Positions 8,888 through 16,966 of a stretch of 49,256 nucleotides of DNA are shown one piece after another. Within the stretch, counting starts at the first letter, position 1, and each line of letters starts with the position of its first letter. Below the pieces are notes generated by a model. It was not told the origin of the DNA. It worked only from the letters and a program-made list of their open reading frames with translations, and made no database searches. A program made the translations under genes and the position numbers. Source of the DNA: Candidatus Methanoperedens nitratireducens (GTDB lineage Archaea > Halobacteriota > Methanosarcinia > Methanosarcinales > Methanoperedenaceae); NCBI RefSeq assembly GCF_000685155.1, contig NZ_JMIY01000004.1:15136-64391 (forward strand), written 5' to 3'.

Positions 8888-11514
8888 GAATCCAGACCCT
8901 ATCAAAAGAAGAGGTACTTCGGGAACTTCATACTACAGAGCAGGGTCTGACAGAGAAAGAAGCAAGGAAGCGGCTTTTAGATTTTGGGGAGAACGAGATC
9001 GCTGAGAGGAAAAAAGTACCCTGGTTATTTCGATTTGCCTCACACCTTGTAGACCTGTTTGCAATTTTATTGTGGATTGCAGGAGGGCTTGCATTTCTTG
9101 TAAGCAGGCTTGCGGACGATGTGGGCATGGCATATATAGGGTTAGCTCTGGTCACGGTGATATTCATTAATGCTTTCTTCACCTTTTTACAGGAATACCG
9201 TGCAGAGAAGGCATCTGAGGCTTTGAAAAAATTAATGCCTTATCAGGCAAGCGTGATCCGGGAAGGAAAAGAGATACATATACCTGCAAGACAAATCGTG
9301 CCCGGGGATATAATTACCGTGAGGGCAGGAGATCGTGTGTCTGCGGATGCACGGATAATCAAGGTAGCCGACCTTGCAGTGGATATCTCTCATCTTACAG
9401 GAGAATCTGAGCCACAGGTAAGAAAAGACGTACCTAAAAAAGAATATGAAGAGCCGACCAACCTTATTTACTCAGGCTCCACCGTGGTAAGGGGAAATGG
9501 TATCGCAGCAGTTTTTGCAACAGGCATGGCAACAGAATTTGGGAAGATAGCGCACCTCACGCAGGAAATTGAAGAAGCACCAACACCGATTCAGCGGGAA
9601 CTAACCTATGTGGCTCGCACAATTACATTTATAGCGGTCGGACTCAGTTTTATATTTTTCACAGCAGGAGAACTTATCGGTATAGGTACCCAGGCTAACA
9701 TTCTCTTCGCCATTGGCATCATAGTGGCGAACGTGCCAGAGGGACTGCTACCAACAGTAACACTCTCCCTGTCCCTTGCAAGCCAGAGAATGGCGAGCAG
9801 GAATGCCCTTGTAAAAAGACTCTCCTCTGTAGAAACTCTCGGAGGCGCAACTGTGATATGCACGGATAAAACCGGGACTATTACGGAGAATAAGATGACC
9901 ATGGATTACATCTACACTCCTTATGAGAGCAAGAGCAAAAAACTATCAGATGCAGGGCCATCTGAGCTACTGCTGGCAGCGATACTATGCAATAATGCAA
10001 AAATAGAGGATAATAAGGTAATAGGTGAGCCTACAGAAGCAGCACTCCTGCAGGGTGCATCAACCATCATGGCTGATGTGCGTAGCGAGTGGGAACGAGT
10101 GGATGAGATCGCTTTCACCTCTGAGCGGAAAATGATGAGTACTGTGAACAGGAAAGAGAACATGCTCGTTCTATATTCCAAAGGTGCACCGGTGGTGATA
10201 CTTCCAAAATGTACGCGTATTGCAACAGAAAAAGGCATACAAAACATTACAGACGAGGATAGAGAACGAATAGTAGAACATGTATCGGATTACGCTGGCA
10301 GAGGCATGCGGGTAATTGCTTTTGCAAAAAAAAGCATAGAGGGAGAGTACACACGGGAGACCCTCGAAGAGAACATGGTATTCCTGGGGATCGGGGCACT
10401 GCGGGACCCGCCCAGAAAAGAGGTGCCGTATGCTGTTGAGAAATGCAAGAGAGCAGGCATAAAAGTAATAGTCATAACAGGGGACGACCCACTTACGGCT
10501 AAAACAATAGCAAGAGAGGTTGGAATAGCTAAAGAGCCAGTAACAATCACTGGCAGCCAGCTTGATATGATGCGTAAAAGAGAACTTGAGGAGGTTCTAC
10601 ACGGTGAGGTTCTATTTGCAAGGACAACGCCAGGACATAAGCTTCGCATCGTGAGGGCTCTAAAGGAGATGGGGAGTATAGTGGCAGTAACAGGCGACGG
10701 CGTCAATGATGCACCGGCACTTAAGGAAGCTGATATCGGCGTAGCGATGGGAAAAACAGGTACGGATGTTGCAAGAGAATCAGCAGATATGATACTGATG
10801 GACGATAACTTTGCAACTATTGTGCTGGCTGTAGAAGAAGGCAGGGCAATGTTCGATAACATAAGACGCTTCATAGCCTATATTTTCACCCATCTTGTTC
10901 CCCAGATTGTATCCTATATTCTCTTTGTGCTCCTGCGAATACCCCTGCCTCTTACGGTTATTCAGATCCTGGCAATCGATCTCGGCACTGAGATGGCACC
11001 ATCAATCGCTCTTGGGGCTGAGCGACCGGAGCCTGATGTGATGAACCGCCCACCTAGAAGAAGAGGTGAAAGAATACTCACAGTGCCAATACTTCTGCGC
11101 TCATATCTTTTCCTGGGTCTCATAGAGGCAATTGCAGCCATGAGCGCCTATTACTACGTGTTAACAGGTGGAGGCTGGAGCTACGGTATGCCCCTCTCAG
11201 ATGCAGATCCCCTTTATCTTAAGGCTACCACTATCACCCTTGCAGCTATAGTCATAACACAGGTAGCGAACAGCCTAACCAGCCGCACTACAAAGGAATC
11301 AGTGTTCAAAATAGGCATTTTCACAAACAAATACCTTATAATAGGCATAGCAATAGAACTGATCCTTCTATTCCTTATAGTATATACCGAGCCCTTACAG
11401 CGTATAACAGGCACAGCGCCATTAGAATTAAACGAATGGCTCATCCTTGTGCCTTTCGCAGTGCTGCTCCTTTTTGCAGATGAGCTGCGGAAATGGCTGG
11501 TAAGAAAATCATAA
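8884..11514 (+). CDS. P2C-type (Na,K-ATPase-like) cation-transporting P-type ATPase
   Basis: Large membrane ion pump of P-type class II. Seen: actuator TGES (172-175), M4 IGIIVANVPEGLLPTVT with E286, phosphorylation motif DKTGTIT with D328, TGDGVNDAP at 603-611, and M5-M6 with IPLPLTVIQILAIDLGTEMAP, which follows animal Na,K-/H,K-ATPase alpha much more closely than Ca-ATPases; even the C-terminal DELRKWLVRK resembles the DEVRK ending. Compared from memory with Na,K-ATPase, the M4 Glu and M6 Asp (D699) are kept, D808 is Glu (E703), but M5 positions S775, N776 and E779 are H670, L671 and Q674. Transported ions are therefore uncertain. No beta subunit is evident. Starts at GTG 8884 inside the uspA stop. 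Last gene of the operon. Confidence 0.88.
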   Translation: MRIQTLSKEEVLRELHTTEQGLTEKEARKRLLDFGENEIAERKKVPWLFRFASHLVDLFAILLWIAGGLAFLVSRLADDVGMAYIGLALVTVIFINAFFTFLQEYRAEKASEALKKLMPYQASVIREGKEIHIPARQIVPGDIITVRAGDRVSADARIIKVADLAVDISHLTGESEPQVRKDVPKKEYEEPTNLIYSGSTVVRGNGIAAVFATGMATEFGKIAHLTQEIEEAPTPIQRELTYVARTITFIAVGLSFIFFTAGELIGIGTQANILFAIGIIVANVPEGLLPTVTLSLSLASQRMASRNALVKRLSSVETLGGATVICTDKTGTITENKMTMDYIYTPYESKSKKLSDAGPSELLLAAILCNNAKIEDNKVIGEPTEAALLQGASTIMADVRSEWERVDEIAFTSERKMMSTVNRKENMLVLYSKGAPVVILPKCTRIATEKGIQNITDEDRERIVEHVSDYAGRGMRVIAFAKKSIEGEYTRETLEENMVFLGIGALRDPPRKEVPYAVEKCKRAGIKVIVITGDDPLTAKTIAREVGIAKEPVTITGSQLDMMRKRELEEVLHGEVLFARTTPGHKLRIVRALKEMGSIVAVTGDGVNDAPALKEADIGVAMGKTGTDVARESADMILMDDNFATIVLAVEEGRAMFDNIRRFIAYIFTHLVPQIVSYILFVLLRIPLPLTVIQILAIDLGTEMAPSIALGAERPEPDVMNRPPRRRGERILTVPILLRSYLFLGLIEAIAAMSAYYYVLTGGGWSYGMPLSDADPLYLKATTITLAAIVITQVANSLTSRTTKESVFKIGIFTNKYLIIGIAIELILLFLIVYTEPLQRITGTAPLELNEWLILVPFAVLLLFADELRKWLVRKS

Positions 11515-11538
11515 TATCACTAGTTAAAAAATAGGTTC

Positions 11539-13047
11539 TTACTCACTCGCCTCTTTAAACCTTCTTACCACAAAATCCCTATCAAGCGAAGCCAGGAAAT
11601 GCCCGGCGCGAGGCCCTGATTTCAGACCAAGAAGCGCAAGATACACTGCCTCAAAGACCTTTTTCCCGTCAAGCCCGGCCTCCTGCGCCACCTTATATAT
11701 ATTCTCATGGATCTCCTGGCCAGTCATGCCCTGCTCAAGCTCATCTGCAATGATCGCCAGGGCATGCTTCTGTTCTTTTGTTAAACTTTTTACCTGAGGG
11801 GGAAGTGTCTCCTGAACCCTGAATTTAACCGAGGGCGGTGCATATCTCAGAAGCCAGTTCCTGGCATTATCTGCCCTCTGCCTGATCGCCTCGATATCCG
11901 AAATTTCATAGCCGCTGCGCCTCAGAACGGTGAGCAGATAATCAAAACCCTTCTCATCTGCGATCTGCACAGTGGTAACCATATGCCTGAAAGGAATATC
12001 AGTTGGTCTGGATGCCTCGGTCTGGGATAGCTGGTAGGCCCGCCTGTCACCCTCAACCCTGTCATACTCATCGACAAGGTTAAGAAGGGCAAGGCCCGGG
12101 TCAAATTCGATATGTTTCTCAGGCTTCTGCCTGATTATAAGATAGCGCAGGACCTCAGGCGGCACTATCTCAAGCATCTCACTGATAGAGATCGCAAGCC
12201 CTGTGGAGGAGTGCATGGCTCCCCTGCCTTTTAGCATGATCCACTCATACACTATCGGGTAGGGAGGATCATAGTCGTATATCTCTTTGCTTATCCGTTT
12301 TCCTGTATCATATGAACCGCCTGCTGTAGCATGATCTTTGCCGAAAGGCTCAACCGTAGTTCCGAATATGGGCCATCGCGCAGGCCAATCAACACGCCAG
12401 GTAAGCTTGCCCCCGCCTCTCATGGATACAGTGCCCTGGGAGCCGCATGCACAGGCATAATCGATTGTTTCTTTCTCAATATCAAACCCTGTGACTTTAG
12501 TAGTGCTCAGGCGGCCGCATTCATTGCAGATAGGATTAAACGGGTTCCAGTCAGGTTCCAGTTCACGTCCTGCTACTTCAGAGATTATGCGGGCTATGGC
12601 ATCCCTTTTGATCAGGGCAATCTTAATTGCTTCAACATATCTTCCCTGTCTGTAGAGTTCATCTGCCCTGTAGACATCAGGTTTGATGCCGAGGGAATGC
12701 AGCGCCTCAATGAACGGCACCAGGAAATGCTCGGCATAACTTTTATGGCTGCCGCAGGGGCATGGGATCTCTGACAGGGGCTTTCCAACGTGATTCTCAT
12801 AAACTTTTGGAAGAAAAGGATATACCTTACGGAGGGGATCAAAGGTATCGGCGATATAGATGAGGCGAACATCCGCGCCCTTATCCCTGAGCGCCCTGTA
12901 TACAGCATCTGCTGTGACTACTTCTCTCATATTGCCAATGTGGATTGCTCCCGATGGCGTTATTCCTGAAGCTACAGTGTGCTTTTTTCCCCTCGCAAGC
13001 ACATTCTCTGCGATAACATCTGCCCAGTGTTTTGTTTCTTCGTTCAT
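11539..13047 (-). CDS. lysS: lysyl-tRNA synthetase, class I
   Basis: Charges tRNA-Lys; class I type as in most euryarchaea. Seen: HIGN at residues 36-39 in GAIHIGNM, zinc-type cysteine pairs CPCG (about 96-99), CNEC (174-177) and CACG (199-202), the class I-Lys[19 protein letters not shown] segment (233-249), and GAMHSS (276-281) at the place of the KMSKS loop, followed by the helical anticodon-binding C-terminal half. The loop lacks the usual lysine, a departure worth checking. ATG at 13047 preceded by taggggca ribosome binding site; a TATA-like tttaatatc lies about 27 bases upstream, divergent from coaD. Confidence 0.93.
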   Translation of the reverse strand: MNEETKHWADVIAENVLARGKKHTVASGITPSGAIHIGNMREVVTADAVYRALRDKGADVRLIYIADTFDPLRKVYPFLPKVYENHVGKPLSEIPCPCGSHKSYAEHFLVPFIEALHSLGIKPDVYRADELYRQGRYVEAIKIALIKRDAIARIISEVAGRELEPDWNPFNPICNECGRLSTTKVTGFDIEKETIDYACACGSQGTVSMRGGGKLTWRVDWPARWPIFGTTVEPFGKDHATAGGSYDTGKRISKEIYDYDPPYPIVYEWIMLKGRGAMHSSTGLAISISEMLEIVPPEVLRYLIIRQKPEKHIEFDPGLALLNLVDEYDRVEGDRRAYQLSQTEASRPTDIPFRHMVTTVQIADEKGFDYLLTVLRRSGYEISDIEAIRQRADNARNWLLRYAPPSVKFRVQETLPPQVKSLTKEQKHALAIIADELEQGMTGQEIHENIYKVAQEAGLDGKKVFEAVYLALLGLKSGPRAGHFLASLDRDFVVRRFKEASE

Positions 13048-13070
13048 TGCCCCTAAAACCGCACATGAGA

Positions 13071-13099
13071 TATTAAAAGATACCCTTATCGTTTATAAG
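13071..13099. promoter_or_regulatory. divergent lysS / coaD promoter region
   Basis: The 67-base gap between the two starts holds two TATA-like boxes: tattaaaag (13071-13079), correctly placed about 26 bases before lysS on the minus strand and also usable for coaD, and tttataag (13092-13099), about 20 bases before the coaD ATG. Which serves coaD is not decided by the sequence. Confidence 0.4.
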
Positions 13100-13114
13100 C
13101 CCAATTTTGTAAGT

Positions 13115-13576
13115 ATGGTGCGCGTAGTGATCGGGGGGACGTTTGACCCTCTGCATGACGGCCATAAGGCCCTGTTGGTGAAAGCATGCGAATTGAGCCG
13201 CGGCGGTGAGCTGGTTGTTGGACTGACCTCGGATGAAATGGTTAAGAGTAAGGCCCATAAGGTGAGTGACTATCGCTCGCGCTATGATCAGGTTATGCAA
13301 TTTATCCGTGAGCAGGGCATCGATCCTGTAATTATAAAGCTGGATGATCCATACGGCCCCACCATACATGATGATTTTGACTATCTCATAGCGTCCCCGG
13401 AGACGCAGCCTACCGCACAGGATATAAACCGGATACGCAGGGAAAAAGGCATGAGGCCAATAAGAATAGTACCTGTGGATTATGTTCTTGCAGAGGACGG
13501 GCTACCGATATCCGCCACCCGCATCAGCAGAGGAGAGATAGATGAGCACGGGAGGATAATGAAAAAATGCCTGTAG
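13115..13576 (+). CDS. coaD: phosphopantetheine adenylyltransferase (archaeal CoaD)
   Basis: Transfers AMP to 4'-phosphopantetheine to make dephospho-CoA. Seen: nucleotidyltransferase motif GGTFDPLHDGH at the N-terminus, VVGLTSDEMVKSK, YDQVMQFI, and a closing PISATRISRGEID that carries the ISSTxIR-like motif. At 153 residues it matches archaeal PPATs. The frame stays open upstream to 12860, but that part overlaps lysS on the other strand and is not family sequence; ATG 13115 (or GTG 13118) is the sensible start. Confidence 0.9.
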   Translation: MVRVVIGGTFDPLHDGHKALLVKACELSRGGELVVGLTSDEMVKSKAHKVSDYRSRYDQVMQFIREQGIDPVIIKLDDPYGPTIHDDFDYLIASPETQPTAQDINRIRREKGMRPIRIVPVDYVLAEDGLPISATRISRGEIDEHGRIMKKCL

Positions 13577-13590
13577 ATATTGAAGAACTT

Positions 13591-14349
13591 TCATGCTAAT
13601 ACTACAGGCAGCAGGCCAAATAAGAACACATTTGCAGTGCCGTGAATCGTCAGTATGAAAGGAAAACTTCGTGTCTTCTGGAAGATGTATCCGATCATGA
13701 TACCAAAGAGACTTGCAAAAAATATCTCATTTATGAGACCGTAGCCTGCATGCATTATCCCGAACAAAATGGCGCTTAGCAAAAGTCCGTAATTTAAACC
13801 CAGTATTTTTTCAAGCCTTGTCTGAAGTATTGACCTGAATATAAGCTCTTCCACAAGCCCCACAAAAACAAACATCACTATAATTATCAATGCGACATTG
13901 TGAGGCTTAATATTATCTATAAGGGATTTAGGATACAGGATATTATACTCGGCCAGTGCCACTGCAGCACCTATCAAAATGGCAGCAGGCAGGTAGATAT
14001 GCAGATTCTTAAAATCAATGCCGATCTCTCGTGATGATATCTGCTGATTCTGGATAATTGAATATATTGGTAAAAACATGATCCCGTACACCAGTGGATA
14101 CCACATCAGGGTTGTTGTGAAAAACTGGGGCATTGCCAGATTTATAATCCGCATCAGAAGCAATAGAAGCAGGCTTTGAAGAATATTTTTTGCTGGTGAT
14201 GAGGAATTGCTGAAAATAAGTAGAAGTATTATACCCTGAAGGTTTATTATGTGCACAGCTAAGCTGAGATACACATGCCCGAATAACATCATCAACTCTC
14301 CTGCCGCGATGCCCAGCACAGGGATATATAGCTCTTTTTTCATTTTCAT
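13591..14349 (-). CDS. CPBP-family intramembrane metalloprotease (CAAX protease-like)
   Basis: Polytopic membrane protein with the Abi/CPBP glutamyl-type protease motifs. Seen: about eight hydrophobic segments; EELIFRSIL (motif 1, EExxxR), FGIMHAG (motif 2 histidine), and TIHGTANVFLFG (motifs with H and N) near the end. ATG 14349 chosen over the longer frame start at 14367 because it forms a 4-base ATGA overlap with the upstream DUF1616 gene. CPBP proteases cleave prenylated proteins or act in immunity and protein export; here the DUF1616 neighbour points to envelope/surface-protein maturation, an inference only. Confidence 0.85.
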   Translation of the reverse strand: MKMKKELYIPVLGIAAGELMMLFGHVYLSLAVHIINLQGIILLLIFSNSSSPAKNILQSLLLLLLMRIINLAMPQFFTTTLMWYPLVYGIMFLPIYSIIQNQQISSREIGIDFKNLHIYLPAAILIGAAVALAEYNILYPKSLIDNIKPHNVALIIIVMFVFVGLVEELIFRSILQTRLEKILGLNYGLLLSAILFGIMHAGYGLINEIFFASLFGIMIGYIFQKTRSFPFILTIHGTANVFLFGLLPVVLA

Positions 14350-15209
14350 TCTGTTACGTTCACCCATAGATGCAGTGATCTATAGGGAGCTGTGAAGTTG
14401 TTATCCTTGAACAGCCAGAACTCGAGCTTCAGATCATTCCCTTCTCTATCAGGTACAAATGTCATTTTATTTTCCCAAGCCTCATTATGAGCAAGCATGA
14501 ACCTGGTATCAGACAGGATGATTTTATCAAGCGCAACCTGAACAGTATAGTTGACAGGATTATATTCATGGTTTACTACACCAGCAAGGATCTCTGCAGT
14601 AGAGCTGTATTTAAGGCTGGTAGGATAGTTCTCTGCTTTTCCAGACGGATCGAGAATATAGAATTCCGTGAACCTCTCCCCGATCCTGGGCGTCGTGGTC
14701 ACAAAATATACCATGCCGGCTGCCAGAACTATGGAAGATATAAGAATAATGGTCAGGATCTTATCAGTTCTGCTTTCAGGAGTGTTTATTTCGCTATCAA
14801 TTAGCTCATATATGCTGTGAAAAGGGACTGTGAACCGCTCATACTCAGGCAGTTTCTCCCGCCTGTACGCTGCTGCGAATACAAGGGCTATTGAGTACAG
14901 GCACAGGATCAAAAGTATAGGGATAAGCCTTATCCCGAAAGTGAAATTGAGCAGCAGACCAATAAGAGGCACTACTGCAATACTCAGGCCGAAGCTCAAT
15001 GCAATGCGCTCGACAGCTTCCAGGTCCTTCTTCTTTGGAAATAGTATAGCTATCAGTACATAGCCGGGAATAAAGATCATCATGAGCATGCCAAGGATTG
15101 CTCTTACAAAGGTATCCTCTAATACAGGAGTAACGACAAAACCAAGCGTGAGCAGAACCCAGATAAGTATAATAAAGAGATCCTGGGGAAGTTTCTTGAG
15201 GATTTCCAT
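14346..15209 (-). CDS. DUF1616 membrane protein
   Basis: Archaeal DUF1616 family, function unknown but common in surface glycosylation and S-layer gene neighbourhoods. Seen: four to five N-terminal membrane helices (about residues 10-115), another at about 155-175, then an extracytoplasmic domain beginning with the family signature GERFTEFYILDPSGKAENYP and finishing in beta-rich sequence with N-glycosylation-like sites (NYT, NFT, NVT). ATG 15209. Coupled to the CPBP protease gene by an ATGA overlap and divergent from the flippase gene, whose start is 76 bases away. Confidence 0.85.
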   Translation of the reverse strand: MEILKKLPQDLFIILIWVLLTLGFVVTPVLEDTFVRAILGMLMMIFIPGYVLIAILFPKKKDLEAVERIALSFGLSIAVVPLIGLLLNFTFGIRLIPILLILCLYSIALVFAAAYRREKLPEYERFTVPFHSIYELIDSEINTPESRTDKILTIILISSIVLAAGMVYFVTTTPRIGERFTEFYILDPSGKAENYPTSLKYSSTAEILAGVVNHEYNPVNYTVQVALDKIILSDTRFMLAHNEAWENKMTFVPDREGNDLKLEFWLFKDNNFTAPYRSLHLWVNVTE

Positions 15210-15228
15210 TTTTTTACCAATGTCTTTA

Positions 15229-15241
15229 AATCTCTATATAC
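15229..15241. promoter_or_regulatory. shared TATA region between DUF1616 gene and flippase gene
   Basis: The stretch containing ctatatact reads as a TATA-like element in both directions. On the minus strand it is about 26 bases before the DUF1616 ATG; on the plus strand it lies about 50 bases before the flippase ATG. One AT-rich core may drive both genes. Confidence 0.4.
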
Positions 15242-15285
15242 TTTGTTCAGAAATCTTTTTGCCCTGCCCCACTTAAAGGGTTTTC

Positions 15286-16572
15286 ATGCGCTTTCTCAAA
15301 AGAATCTATAGCGATTCACTTCTCAAAAACTCAATCTACCTTATGGCTACGAATCTCTCCAACCTTATTCTCGGATTTTTTTTCTGGGTAATTGCTACCA
15401 GATACTATACACCTGATGAGGTCGGGACAGTCTCGGCAGTGCTGTCCAGCATGTTACTGATCGCTATGGTAAGCTCTCTGGGTTTTCCTATAGCTTTATT
15501 ATTTTACCTGCCAAGAGACCCCGCAAATGCCAGAAGGATTATCAACTCATGCATGATAGCAAGTATTGCGGCATCTCTTGTATTCTCGTTAATATTCATA
15601 TCAGGGCTTGAGATCTGGACGCCATCGCTAAAACCGGTCCTTGGCGATTTAGAACCTGCAATACTTTTCGCTGCTGTTACAGTAGTATCGACTGTCTCTG
15701 CGCTCATAAGCGGGGCATTCACGGCTGGAAAGAGGTCTTTTTTCCATATGGCCAAGGAGACACTTTTTGGTTTTGTTAAAATATTTCCTCTTGTCTTATT
15801 TGCAGGCTTTGGGGCTATGGGGATTTTTCTATCCTGGGGTATAGGCCTTGTGCTGGCTGTAATCATGGGTTTTATCCTACTATATAAGGTATGGAAGGGA
15901 TATTTTCTAATGCTTGAATTTGATCCTGTAATTAAAAGTATGGTAAGTTTTTCTGCCGGGAATTATATTGCAGGAATTTTTTCTTCTCTCCCACGCTTTG
16001 TACTTCCTATTATAATCATGAATATGATCTCTGCTGAGTCTACAGGCTTCTTTTTCATAGCAATGACAGTGGCGAGTTTACTCCACGGAGTTCCGCTATC
16101 GATATCAAACTCGCTCCTTGCTGAATCTTCGGATGGTGAAAAATTCTGGGGCAATGTTGGCAAGGCAGTACGCTTCAATGTAGCACTTCTCTTACCTGGA
16201 TTACTGCTTTTCGTGCTTCTTGGAAAGTTTTTTCTGAATCTTTTCAATCCGGACTATGCTGAAAATGCATCGACTACTCTTATTATCCTTGCAGCAGCAA
16301 GTATTCCTCTATCACTAAGCAGCATCTTTACTGCTGTGAGAAACACCCAAAAAAGAGTGGCAAGCGTAGTAAAGATCAATGCAGTAAAAGCTGCGATTAC
16401 CCTTGTTCTATCAGTGCCTCTTATTAAAAGTAGTGGCATCGAAGGCGCAGCCGCGGCTTACCTTGCAGCTAATACTATAGCAGCTATAGCTGTGATTTAC
16501 AAGATGAAAAATCCGGTAGAATTTGCCTTAAAATTAGTGCTATCAAAGGCAGGTAAACACATTGATAGGTGA
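15286..16572 (+). CDS. polysaccharide / lipid-linked oligosaccharide flippase (MOP superfamily)
   Basis: Wzx/RfbX-like membrane transporter that likely flips lipid-linked glycans outward. Seen: twelve or so hydrophobic segments over 428 residues, an N-terminal SLLKNSIYLMATNLSNLILGFFFW typical of Wzx helix 1, followed by ATRYYTPDEVGTVSAV, the conserved A-x-x-Y-x-x-x-x-G pattern of this family, and a helix-terminating basic tail. Plus-strand monocistronic unit followed by a small hairpin. Its position at the edge of the glycan region supports an envelope-glycan role; the substrate cannot be read from sequence. Confidence 0.85.
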   Translation: MRFLKRIYSDSLLKNSIYLMATNLSNLILGFFFWVIATRYYTPDEVGTVSAVLSSMLLIAMVSSLGFPIALLFYLPRDPANARRIINSCMIASIAASLVFSLIFISGLEIWTPSLKPVLGDLEPAILFAAVTVVSTVSALISGAFTAGKRSFFHMAKETLFGFVKIFPLVLFAGFGAMGIFLSWGIGLVLAVIMGFILLYKVWKGYFLMLEFDPVIKSMVSFSAGNYIAGIFSSLPRFVLPIIIMNMISAESTGFFFIAMTVASLLHGVPLSISNSLLAESSDGEKFWGNVGKAVRFNVALLLPGLLLFVLLGKFFLNLFNPDYAENASTTLIILAAASIPLSLSSIFTAVRNTQKRVASVVKINAVKAAITLVLSVPLIKSSGIEGAAAAYLAANTIAAIAVIYKMKNPVEFALKLVLSKAGKHIDR

Positions 16573-16600
16573 TATCGATTATGCTGAGCCGGTATGTAAA

Positions 16601-16617
16601 GCAGGATTAGAACCTGC
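16601..16617 (+). terminator. possible flippase terminator hairpin
   Basis: gcagg and cctgc pair around a 7-base loop 28 bases after the flippase stop. The run that follows is A-rich rather than T-rich, so this is a weak call. Confidence 0.3.
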
Positions 16618-16634
16618 ATAACTTAAAAAAAACG

Positions 16635-16669
16635 TTTATAAACTATAAAAACTCAAAATAGTTTATAAA
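16635..16669. repeat. 12-bp perfect inverted repeat
   Basis: tttataaactat (16635-16646) and atagtttataaa (16658-16669) are exact reverse complements with an 11-base spacer; flanking aacg and cgtt extend the symmetry imperfectly. Each arm resembles a TATA box, so it may be a paired promoter/regulator site. Confidence 0.55.
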
Positions 16670-16677
16670 AAACGTTA

Positions 16678-16696
16678 AAAGTTTCCCTGAAACTTT
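16678..16696. repeat. 8-bp hairpin
   Basis: aaagtttc and gaaacttt pair around a cct loop, directly after the preceding dyad. It could end a short transcript or be a protein site; no further evidence. Confidence 0.45.
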
Positions 16697-16910
16697 AGGT
16701 ACATTTAAATCTAATTACAGATATATTTATTATTACTGGTATGATGAGATATGCTGCTTTATTGCGCTTCTTGCGTTCGGAAACTAAATCAACAGCTCTG
16801 TTGGACTTCCTGCATTACTGTGGCTATATCTTCTTCATACCTCCTCCTTCCTCACGATTTTTTTAACCCACCTGAGGATTCACTGGCAAATATGTTCTAA
16901 CATGATCATT

Positions 16911-16935
16911 CATTTACATAATTATTATGTAAATG
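16911..16935. promoter_or_regulatory. 11-bp inverted repeat upstream of the surface-protein gene
   Basis: catttacataa (16911-16921) and ttatgtaaatg (16925-16935) are exact reverse complements around tta. The TATA-like aatatttatta follows at about 16938-16948 and the start codon about 25 bases later. An operator right beside the TATA box is the usual place for archaeal activators or repressors. Confidence 0.55.
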
Positions 16936-16966
16936 GAAATATTTATTACTTATCATTACCATAGTG

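Larger units (their letters stand above)
16573..16963 (+). other. 391-base AT-rich intergenic region with three inverted repeats
   Basis: Holds, in order: a small hairpin after the flippase gene (16601-16617), a 12-bp inverted repeat (16635-16669), an 8-bp hairpin (16678-16696), a 41-codon open frame 16741-16866 with a TATA-like agatatattt upstream but no recognisable product, and an 11-bp inverted repeat (16911-16935). No convincing gene. Such dense dyads fit a regulatory zone for the surface-protein gene or relics of mobile DNA. Confidence 0.5.

Noticed and set aside
8928-9182. 84-codon minus-strand frame at the start of the ATPase gene
   Set aside because: Antisense shadow with no start signal; sense gene fully conserved here.
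10290-10874. 194-codon minus-strand frame inside the P-type ATPase gene
   Set aside because: Low-complexity Ser/Ala-rich translation typical of the reverse of conserved ATPase codons.
12860-13114. 85-codon N-terminal extension of the coaD frame
   Set aside because: It overlaps lysS on the other strand, has no family similarity, and ATG 13115 gives the normal archaeal CoaD length.
16741-16866. 41-codon plus-strand frame upstream of the surface-protein gene
   Set aside because: Has a TATA-like stretch but no ribosome binding site or recognisable product; kept only as part of the intergenic description.
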